DNA of 64,000 bases, from contig NC_049989.1 in assembly GCF_000003815.2 (NCBI RefSeq), positions 11,361,273 to 11,425,272 on the forward strand, read 5' to 3'. A program made the position numbers and the translations under genes. Source of the stretch: Branchiostoma floridae (taxonomy: Eukaryota > Chordata > Leptocardii > Amphioxiformes > Branchiostomatidae). Below the pieces are notes generated by a model. It was not told the origin of the DNA and ran no database searches. It was given only the letters and a program-made list of their open reading frames with translations. Of this stretch, positions 54,651-64,000 are shown piece by piece (the stretch's first letter is position 1; the number at the start of each line of letters is the position of its first letter).

Positions 54651-56480
54651 AGAATGACCAAATGCATTGGACTTTCAAATCATGAACTTCAATTCGGGGG
54701 GATTTCCAAATTGGGAATATAAAGGGGGGATTTTCAAATCGTGGATGATAACCCGAGATGTTTGTGCATGTTTGAACTGGCCGACAATTGTGCATAGTGA
54801 ATATGTACTTGATTTCGGAGGGGGGGGGGGGGGGATTCTGTGTTTTCAACACTTTTATCAAAGAGGGTGATTGAGGAGGATGTTGGCCTCCAAGACGGAG
54901 ACCTCCTGTCTGTCAGTGTCATGCGTGACAGAGCCGCCTGGAGGAACTTTATAGTGTTACCGGACGGATGACTGAACTGAACTGATCTGAACTGGGGATT
55001 CTGAATTGTAGATATAACGTTAATTAAGAATGTTTTGTATGTTTTATATCTGTTTTGAAATGGCGGACACTGCCTTGTGTATAGTGATGTGAAACGAGGA
55101 CAGAGACGAACATGCCTGAATGCGAGATCGGGTGACCTGGGTGTTAGACTCCCAGGGATTGGCGGCCTTGCCCAGGTTAGCCATAGTATAGAACCGCAGG
55201 TTAGTTAGATGTTGATTTTTTTATTATTACTATATGTACCCATAGGCGAATCATAGGAACAATATGTACGGACATACGTAACCACAGACTAAGATTTATA
55301 CATATTAGCCCTCGGGCATGAATTTGCAATAAATATTATAATTATATAGCGTTACATATTTCCAAAGAAAGTGTCCCTGTATTGGCAGCCACCGTGCGAT
55401 TGCATAGAAATCCATTGGGCAAGTTCACATCCTGCCGACAATGGTTTATTACTTTTTGTCACCTCAGTAAACTACATGTGTGTGTATACCTTTTTTTACC
55501 AACCTATACATATTTGCTCCCACGACCCCTAGCGACACAGTTGTATTCTGCAGGCACACAACTGCGGCAAACTCCAGGCCTTGCACTGGAGTGGAAGGAT
55601 CATCACATGAATTGTGTGGAAATTTGTTTGCATACACAGTACAGACGACACCGATTTGTATTAGTCATAATGAGGGATAATTATACTCATTTTAGTCTAG
55701 TCAGCCTGAGTTCTGTCTGACTGGGACGCCGTCGCTTAGCAACGTGTCCCAATTTCGCGACTGTCATCATATGTGCGGGCACACCCGGAAGTAAGCCGGA
55801 TCTGGCTTCAGCTGAAAGGATTCTTCTACTCTTAACAAAGGGGGTTAAAGAATTTTCTAACAACTTCTTTGCAAGTCAACACATAAGTATCTCCCAATAA
55901 AACTCATCAGTAAAAATATTATAAAATTATTGCAGGATATGGTCTATCGATGTTCATTGTAGATGCAAAATGGTATAGTTTATATTGATACAATAATGTT
56001 TTCACCCCCGTATATTAGACTCACCTCTTGACAGCTAAGCACACAAAAGCCATGGAGACACGAGTGGTCTAACAACGTAATGGTTCACATTTCTACAACA
56101 TAACCAGCTAGTTTCCGTCTCAAGTGCACAGTTTTGACACCTTAAGGTACGTGACACGTGCTTTGTGACTTTGAAGAGCTTGTCAGATGATTTGAGGCCG
56201 AACTTATAGCTCTAAACCTAGAGTTTGTAGAGTGGTGTGTAGCTATGCTCATGTTTTAGTTCGACCGTGTTGTGTTTCAAAACTTGCTCTTGAGTTACTA
56301 TTGTATTTATGTGGCGTGTTCTCTGCTCATTGTACACGGTGCTTTGGGTGAAGTACGGCGGAGAATCGCTGTAGTGTCAAGTGATATTACTATTAGCCAC
56401 AGTGTTGTGAAGATATTGGTGACATGTGGATGATATTTCTGTTATCACCAACAGATGTTTTGTTAGAGGCGGGTCTCCCT
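54651..56480. other. Mostly featureless, with a retroelement tail
   Basis: Contains a G-run (54820-54835) and, at 55280-55345, a retroelement 3' end (GCATGAATTTGCAATAAA) matching 1288-1420 in the opposite orientation. No exon seen. Confidence 0.35.
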
Positions 56481-56481
56481 T

Positions 56482-56488
56482 TATAAGG
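56482..56488 (+). promoter_or_regulatory. Candidate TATA box of gene D
   Basis: TATAAGG within CCCTTTATAAGGCG, about 100 bp upstream of the gene D ATG. Confidence 0.45.
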
Positions 56489-56587
56489 CGTTCCATTACT
56501 GATTACAAGGCTGAGCTGTCACTCTAGTCAGACCCAGTGTTGTTACCTTGGACAAGAAAGGCAGTGCAAGAAAGGTGCAACTTCAAG

Positions 56588-59500
56588 ATGCCAGCTCCTG
56601 TTCAAGAGACAAGGTATGAAACTTTGTATTTCATTCGCTCTCATTGTGAAAATTTATCTGAAGATGATTAGATTACATTCTCAAGTTTAACGTTTCAGGC
56701 TCTTTTAATAATGCACTATACACCCTTGACAAGGTAAACGCTCTGTTTGACATTGAAAACATCATGATGTTGTGCCATTTACAATTTAAACCCCCACACA
56801 TTGTAACATTGTAACCTTTCCAAGAAAGCCCAGAGTCTTAAACATCTAGTCTTGTTCTTTGCCCTGAAGCTTAAAGTCCTGAGTCTGGCACAGAGCTGGC
56901 CCCTGGGATACTTTAATTACAAATAGTGAGATATCAAGTTACCATCGCATTATGCGAGAGGACTTCTACGCCCTAAAAATATTGTGAAATTTTCAAACAT
57001 CATTTCATATAAACCACACATTTAATAACTGTTAACATTACCACTAGTAGATGAAGAAACTATTGAACAACCATTTACCCCAAGGTATCTATTGGGACAA
57101 TGTGCATGTAAACATTTATAGCCTGGGATTAAGTTTGTCAAAGCCATAACAACATAGGTTATTGGTTACCACTGCTACTAATTCCTACATTCCATAGTTG
57201 TATGAAATTAAAGCCATTTGAAGTCATTTTTGTGTGATTTTGAAAATGAGTCAGACTGCAAGTTATAGCCTAATGTAAAACCTTTTACTTAAATGATATG
57301 TTACTACATGTATGATAGTCAAAATCTGTGCCTGACTCTCTGTCCTTTGAATCTTTTTTAAACCAGCTGGTAAGAATTGTTCTTTAATTTCTGTCACTGT
57401 GTCGTGACTTCCATTCGTACACTTTGAGGTTAAAAAAGCCCAATGCCAGTACACACTATACTGCTGTCAAGAATTGGCACGCTCATATTGTCTGGCTTAA
57501 TTTGTAAGACAACACTGGGTCAGGTAAGAGCACATGGAAAGGGAATTCTAATCCCACATGTAGTCATCATGTATGGATTTTTATTGTCTAGTGACTGACA
57601 CCTGCACAAAGGATGTGGTAGTGCAACTATGAATGAGTCTCTTGGGTAACCCAGCCTTTAACAGGAACTAGAAAAAATGAAGATCATCACATTATGGATT
57701 GTCATGTCTGTTATTTATCCTGGTAAATATTTCTTTATCTCAGATATTAGTTTTTATTCCAAAGAAAATAAGTTGGCTCACTATGGATTAAAACAACGAG
57801 GAGTATATAAAACAACATTGAAGCTCAGTATGATGATGGTGGTATCAGAGTCCTATAGTACATAAACTAGGCCAAAATTAAAATCTAAACATTAGGAACA
57901 AAACTTCAAGGAATGAAAAACCAATAGAAGAAAATGTTCATCAAGTGTTTCCATTATCAGAGGGTCTGCATGGGGGGTCCTGACAAGTGACAACGCTAAA
58001 TTCGGGATGGCTGACTACGCTTTACGTTAAATTCATGACGGCTACCAACGCTTTACGCTTCATCCCACTACGAATTACGTAAAATAAAATAGCTTCCCTA
58101 CGAATGACGGGAAATTAAAAAGGCCTGTCTATGCCTTACAGAAAAAGAGCATGCAGACCCTCTTATCATTCTGACGAACCTCTTGAAAATGCTGGTCTTC
58201 AAGAGAGTGCATTCTACATTTCCTAACTCAGTTCGACCCGCGAGTGATTCTTACACCTGCAGTTAATCCCCCACTAGAAAGGTGCACGCTACATCGGTAT
58301 ACCTGCCATTCTGACACTCTTTAAGTCCAGAAAAGGCTGGCTGGTTTTGTCACGCTACATTAGCAGACCAGTTTGGTATAATTGGTTCGACTTTTGTATG
58401 TATGCACTGGGCTGGAAAAGAAACCTTCAGAAGCAAGAAAGAAGACGCAAGCTTGAAATGTTTGCACACCTTGCATGCATGCACTGGATTTTGGAAAAAG
58501 AAGTTGTTTTGGGTATCCAGGGGGATGTAACTCTGGTTCACCTTTGTTTGTAAAAAAATGTATTTAGGGATATGAAGTCGATGGACAGTGGTTTCAGATT
58601 GGAACATATTTTGAAAATAATGCAAATTTGAAACCACTGTCAGCACACTTAATACTTCTAAATGTGCTGTTTTTAAAGACAATGGATAAAGGTCACCCCA
58701 CGGATAAAGGTGAATTAGCATTAAATGTATGTTCACACAGTGTTGTTATAAGTTCAGATGATGAGAGGAAAACACCTGCCATATTTCTTCAGTCTGTAGT
58801 TGGTAACTTTTGATGATAAGTAATTAAAAGTTGATCAGAAATAGTTTGGTTGTATGTAAACACCAGCATTACAGTTGTAATATCAAATATTGACCAAAGT
58901 TAACATTCCCCTGTTGCTGCCAGTCTCTGTTTGTACGCCAAACACTTGATATTACTTCTCGCCATGGCTTGTCATTCACTTCGTTATTTTTACATTCATC
59001 TTTTTGTCAGGTTGACAACATGGGAATGGCCAAGAATAATTTAAACTTGGTCAGGAAATAGAGAATTGGGTATACTATAAGAACCAAAAAGTAGTATTTC
59101 AAAATCTGTAGTCACAGATTGATTTGAAACCACTTTGAAAGGTTAGGAACTAATCACAAGCTCAAAGTTGACTTTATCTTAGATTCTTTTGCTTTTAAGG
59201 CAAATTGCACAATCCTAACTTAGAGATATATACAGTTTTCCTTTTCTACCCAGTCACTACCCTATATACATTGTTCAGAGTAGTAATTACAACGCCCATC
59301 AAGAAGCAGCGTTCTTACAACTATTGACCTATGCTGCCTGTTTTGTGACGTCTGCTTGCACGCATAACCAAGGAAACAAATCCGATTCCTGTTGTATCGT
59401 GGGCTTTGTCCCCTGAGCTTGTATGCAAATATTGCTCTTTTTTATGCAGCTGCTCTCTAGGGTACTTCATACATGGCCAAACACGCAGAGCTAGGTAACG

Positions 59501-62500
59501 TTGTTTAGGGTAGAGGTGATCGTGAAAGGGCATTGTGGTCTTGTTTTTGCTCGCGAGAAGCCAGGCGGCTCAGTTGACGACATTGAGCCATGAGTCAAAT
59601 GCCGACAGAGACCCACGGGTCGGAGAATAGGTATGCTCGGAGACGTTAAGGTTTCTTCAGGTCATGTTTTAAACTTCTCCCATTACATCACATACTGTTG
59701 TTTCCACTGACATACAGCCGGAGTCAGTTGTTATGTTGTGTATAGCTAAGCACTGGTTGCATTGTGATTAGACAATGGCATTTAAAAGACTCTTTGTGGG
59801 GGATTTTTTAGACTTGTCAAGTAAAATGATGTTAGAGTCTGTGTTATGCTATACCAATTTGTTTTAAAACAATTTGTTACATTGATTGTTACAAGTTGCA
59901 AATTGGTTTTAAGTGTTTTTTTTTTTTAATGAGAGGGTTGACAAGTGGTTTCGGGTAATTCAATTGCTTCAGAAATGCGTTTTGTAAAAGATGAAAATAT
60001 TGTGTATATAGATCTATCATCAAGAACAATTTGGCTACCGGAGATTGTTGATAATTTGATGATTTTCTATTTTATCCACAGTTTCCCCCATGGGAAAGAT
60101 GAACAGGATCGGTACAGGTACAGTCCAGAGTACAAGTACGGCAGGGTCCCAAAAACTGGCACTGAGGCAAAGCTACTCAGGACCAGGAGCAAGGAGGTAT
60201 AACTCATTTTTTTTGTACAAACAGAAAAAACAATCTTCCTATTAAAACATAAATTCATTCTATTACCCTTTTTTATCAAATCTATTTTGAATTCTTTGCC
60301 TAAACACGGTCTCTTTGTATTACTTAATGTTCATGTAAACTGTATTCATGAGTCTTGCTATTCTTAGAAACAGGCCCTTATGTGTATAAAAAATCTATTT
60401 GCACATGAGTATGACATTACTGAATGCAAATATGTTTTTAGGACAATACTAATTAGTCTGCATCTAAGCAGTTGGTTATTGCAAGGACAATTTGTATGTT
60501 ACTGATTTTCCAATCGTTATTCAAACTCAAACAATTTTTGTAATGATGATATAATATTATGCTGTTGTGTGTGTTGGCTATCAGAGTAAAAAAATCCCCA
60601 AGACAATTTAAATGCTACTAAAATGTATGAATTATTGTTTTTTAAAGCACAGGGTCAAAGGCATGCAATGTTTCAGAAAGTACTCCAGAAGTTAATGAAC
60701 CTTGTCATCTTAAGTTCTTACAAATCCTCTTCAGTTTAAAGTCAGCAAACTAGTTTGTGGACACACCTGTTGGAAAAGAGTTTTGTTTTTAGTAGAGAAA
60801 CTTCTGTGTTTTGACTACAAGCAGCTAAACAGTGACATTTGTGAGAACTGTTTTGTTTGGTTTCAATGTTTTGAACATCAGTATTAACGTTCGTTCACCT
60901 TTATCCGTGTGGTAACCTATATCCGTTGTGCTGCTAAACAGGGTATCCAGGGATATCAAGTCAATGGACGGTAGTTTCAAATTGTGCTATTTTCAAAATA
61001 TTCCAGTTTCAAACCACCATCTGTTGACTTGATACCCCTAAATACATCGTTCTTTAAAAGAACGGATAAAGGTTACCCTACGGATAAAGGTGAAGTAGCG
61101 TTACATCTCTTATCCTTCAGCCTAGCAGGAAGCTGCACAAAAGGAGCACTACTGCACCAGACCATGACTCTATTCTACGGAGGTAAGGGCTTTAATCATA
61201 TACATATATGTCATCTGTTGACGTATCATGAAAGCAACTTTAAGTTTTCAATGTTGACGACTATAGTCTACTGTTGCTTTGCCTCATCTAGTTTGAATTC
61301 CGTGGAGCCAGTAAGCAGCCCGGATTCACAAATGTTAACTGGGCACAACTGAAAAGCGTTATATTGTCCTTTTGGACGGGAATATGTAAGGGGGTGCTTA
61401 TAGCATCAAACCTCTAAACGTAAAAGAACCCGACACACTTATCGAGAAGAGTAGGGGTGACTCAGTATGCTGACGGCTTACTAGTAATATGTGAGCCATA
61501 GAGAAGCTGTATTGCACTACTAGCTAATGGTTCGTCCTCTGTCTGAGTCTGTACTTAATATGTTTGGTACTAAATTCTTATTGGTCAGGGTTCTCCCCAG
61601 AGAGTGGAATAAGGGAGGCCCTCCACTATACTCTCAGCCAGCTCCACTATACTATTTTTCAAATTTAGTGTGTTTCTTCCCTATTTTCTTTGTTAGTTTT
61701 GCTAAGATTAATGACAATTCACAGATTTTTGTACCAAGTGGCATCACTTTTCCAGTCAGCATTGTCTTCAAAAACTTGTGAATGAGCAATGATCAAAACA
61801 ATAGTAGTTTTGCCACTTCACAACAAAGGAATAACAACAGTATATTATACTTGTAGTATTTGACACCCTCTGTCATTGCAAAATGAACCCATTTTCATGA
61901 AAGTGCAGCGTGTTGGTGCGGGTTATTTTTGCCAGCCCCTCCACTATACTAAAAAATTCTGGGGAGAACCCTGTTGGTAGTGGTACCACAAATTCATTTT
62001 TTTTCAGAAATTGATTATCAAGTGTAATGCATTTATATAAGATGAAATCAATCCGAATTTTGACATCTTATAAGCTAGTCTGTTCCTTTTCAAAGATACA
62101 AAACATATTAAGTCTTAGAGCAGTAAAATAAAACATGAAATAATAGGTGACTGTTTAATTTTAAACTGCATGTCAGGCTCAGATCCAAGTAACAAATTTG
62201 CCAAGTCACAGCACAAGTCACGACTACAATCACAGTCATGAATGATTAACTAAGTGCGTCTGGTTATTGTGTATTGAGTCATGTTTCATCACCAGGTAAA
62301 ATTGGGCTGTAAGTTCAAATCAAACTCTGATGTTTGTACAGTAGAAAATGCCATCAATAATTGATAATAGTTTCACCCCAAAAGTGAAATGTTACATTGT
62401 AGTAGATGTTATATCATTCTTTTCATGTGAAAGCTGGTGTTAGAAGTAGTGGAATAATTGGTGCTTTGTCCTTGTGTTGCAGCCAAAGTGTACCACTACC

Positions 62501-63987
62501 AGCTGATGATGGGGCAGGAGAGACTCATGGGAGATACACAGGTGAGAGACAGAAGTTAGCACCTAATTTGCTAGCTTTACCATAATGGTCTAGCGTTTTG
62601 TGTATTAGACGATGGTTATTCCTATCATTAAAAAAAACATTTTCTTGCAGGCAACTTGACGTTCACCACAAGTTCTTCTCCTAGATACAAGTGCCCAATG
62701 TAGTGACCATAGATGAGATGAGACGACAAAGATGACTGAATGTAGATCTATTCGGAAGGCCAACATAACAAACGTTTTCTCTCTTAGTTGGGATCTACCA
62801 CTCGCACAAAGGGGGTGACGGGCTCTACCATTCGTTTGGAATATTGAGATGTTACACTACAAATTGTACTAGGTGAGTTAGCAGAATTTAGTCCTGTTAC
62901 TCCACAATGAAGATTGTGACTTCAGCCATAACTAACTGAAAGTTGCAAATTGTTTTCAGACCCAGCCTCGTACCTAATGAAGGACAGTTACCACATGAGT
63001 TATCAGATCCCCAGCTTCCCCTATAGCCTGACATCGCAGCCCTGGAGCCGCCGCAGGGCCTTCACCTGTCCACCATCCATGAAGAAGAACTACTATCTAC
63101 AGGTAACTCATCACATTGTCAAAATTTAACACTTAAGCTTCACCTGTTAGTGTTACATGTACATGTCTATCTACAGTATTCTGGATTATGTTGTCTTTAA
63201 ACAATCATAAAATGCACATTGTACAGAATACATTGATAAGGTTCGACAACGATATTATACACTTACTATTCAAGTGATGGGGATGGCCGTTTCTTTGCTT
63301 CTGAATAATCAGTGGAAACAGGTTGTCGTCTGCAGGCTCTCATATGGCTGAGTAGGCCAATCCTTGATCTGCACATCCTGCTGCAAATTTCCTGTGCCTC
63401 CTCTTCTATTCAGTAACCTCACTTTGAGTTATATGTAGTCTTTCAGCTCTTAATATTACTACAAGGCTGTTTTGAAAGTCAACTGCCGTACTTTAATATC
63501 TTAGATCTTTACTCACATAGAAATGTCTGTATCCATAGTGATGTGTCCCAATCTATCAGAGTGTCTGATACTTATATCTTGTATTTGAAAACATTGACAA
63601 TGTGTTCTAGTATAAGGGTGGTGCGTTGCATATTCTCCAAGCAGAGGGGAAAATCTTGACCTTTTTTCTTACATGCCGGCTTTTGTTGTCAGCTATTCCC
63701 ACCAACTGACGGAAAATTAGGTCACAATTTTCCCCATCAACCTCTGCTTGGACAGTAGTGTTGTGTTCAGTATTACACTGAGGTTAATTGCATTTTTGTC
63801 ATTTGTTTGCATTCAGCACCCGGACCTGAACTGGGGCCAGAGACAGTACCTGTGGAGTACTGCAGCTGTGTACAGCACATCCCACATGAAGAGGCTCATC
63901 CAGGGCAGATACGAACAGTTTCTCAGGCATCAACAGAAAATGGGTATGGACAGCATACCTGGTCCCTTTGACTCCAAGCACTCATGA
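56588..63987 (+). CDS. Gene D: 191-residue Tyr/Arg-rich protein of unknown family
   Basis: Six exons: 56588-56613, 60082-60196, 61121-61182, 62483-62541, 62960-63102, 63817-63987. All borders are GT/AG and phases (2, 0, 2, 1, 0) agree, giving one open frame from ATG to TGA, 192 codons. It starts MPAPVQETS, then DRYRYSPEYKYGRVPKTG, a basic Ser/Thr part, the conserved-looking core ASYLMKDSYHMSYQIPSFPY and PWSRRRAFTCPPSMKKNYY, and ends RLIQGRYEQFLRHQQKMG and FDSKHS. There is no signal peptide or membrane segment, so it is cytosolic, nuclear or axonemal. Composition (Tyr, Pro, Arg, short length, many small exons) recalls small ciliary microtubule-associated proteins, but I cannot match it to one. 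Exons 3 and 4 are the least certain. Confidence 0.7.
57959..58163. mobile_element. MITE with AGAGGGTCTGCATG termini
   Basis: Perfect 14-bp inverted termini with TATC on both sides as a possible 4-bp target duplication. Internally it carries repeats of CTACGCTTTACG and CTACGAAT. Gene D intron 1. Confidence 0.8.
58537..58714. mobile_element. Foldback MITE, ATCCGTT family, copy 2
   Basis: GGATATGAAGTCGATGGACA, GGTTTCAGATT, a central TTTTGAAAATAA and CGGATAAAGGTGAA at the right end. Gene D intron 1. Confidence 0.65.
60894..61094. mobile_element. Foldback MITE, ATCCGTT family, copy 3
   Basis: Ends TTCACCTTTATCCG and CGGATAAAGGTGAA are perfect inverted repeats; the inner arms are GATATCAAGTCAATGGACGG and complement. 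Its right end lies 26 bp before gene D exon 3. Confidence 0.8.
61586..61973. mobile_element. hAT-like MITE, CAGGGTTCTCCCCAGA termini
   Basis: Perfect 16-bp inverted termini beginning CAGGG, as in hAT elements; CTCCACTATACT motifs recur near both ends. The flanks TTATTGGT and TTGGTAGT are not a clean 8-bp duplication. Gene D intron 3. Confidence 0.7.
63634..63755. mobile_element. Small inverted-repeat element, CTCCAAGCAGAGG arms
   Basis: CTCCAAGCAGAGG at 63635 and CCTCTGCTTGGACAG at the right end. The same arm occurs singly at 12080-12103 and 45467. Gene D intron 5, ending about 60 bp before exon 6. Confidence 0.6.
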
Positions 63988-64000
63988 TGTAACAAAGCTG

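Overview
The window reads as invertebrate-chordate nuclear DNA, most probably from a lancelet (Branchiostoma). This is an inference from gene style: many short exons with symmetrical phase-1 introns, secreted modular proteins with tandem exon duplications, a secreted family-1 glycosidase, and a dense mix of MITEs, tRNA-derived SINEs and non-LTR retrotransposon tails. No bacterial-type gene organisation is present. Three runs of N (18731-18967, 20231-20330, 42572-42782) mark assembly gaps.

Left half (1-35770), minus strand: a cluster of related secreted-protein genes. Gene A (116-9924, running off the left edge) and gene B (20677-35770) both start with a signal-peptide exon, continue with a charged helical exon, and share a two-exon module, here called GVY/AINV after its motifs GVYIxIG and AINVINNQISVY. 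Gene B adds an EGF-like exon, a Pro/Val exon, a long Pro/Thr exon with 15-residue repeats, and then eight tandem copies of a three-exon module carrying four cysteines (DC-x2-W-x2-W ... C, then C-x-DAAF ... C). Gene C (13777-16098) is a complete single-module relative of 137 residues. Genes A and C share a recognisable promoter block with a TATA box, so they are probably expressed together. A 1.26-kb copy of gene C lies between two gaps (18968-20230) and is probably an assembly duplicate. Every internal exon in this cluster enters and leaves in phase 1, so exons can be duplicated, skipped or shuffled without breaking the frame. I recognise only the EGF-like fold; the four-Cys and GVY/AINV modules are unknown to me.

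Middle (35800-46000): almost entirely repeats. They include a 1.5-kb element present in two inverted copies 27 kb apart (10573-12050 and 37851-40266), the second carrying a nested piggyBac-like MITE with a precise empty site in the first copy; a 21-bp tandem array; and a 4.1-kb element with CACTG termini and a TAT target duplication (CACTA-like) holding a 72-bp tandem array and coding-like fragments.

Right part (46067-51356), plus strand: a six-exon secreted glycoside hydrolase family 1 gene (lactase/myrosinase/klotho-like) with both catalytic glutamates and one single-base frameshift in exon 2. Its introns hold a SINE with a perfect 14-bp target duplication, two MITEs and a duplicated 3' splice site.

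End (56588-63987), plus strand: a six-exon gene for an unrecognised 191-residue Tyr/Arg-rich protein without a signal peptide, interspersed with MITEs, one of which ends close to a splice acceptor.
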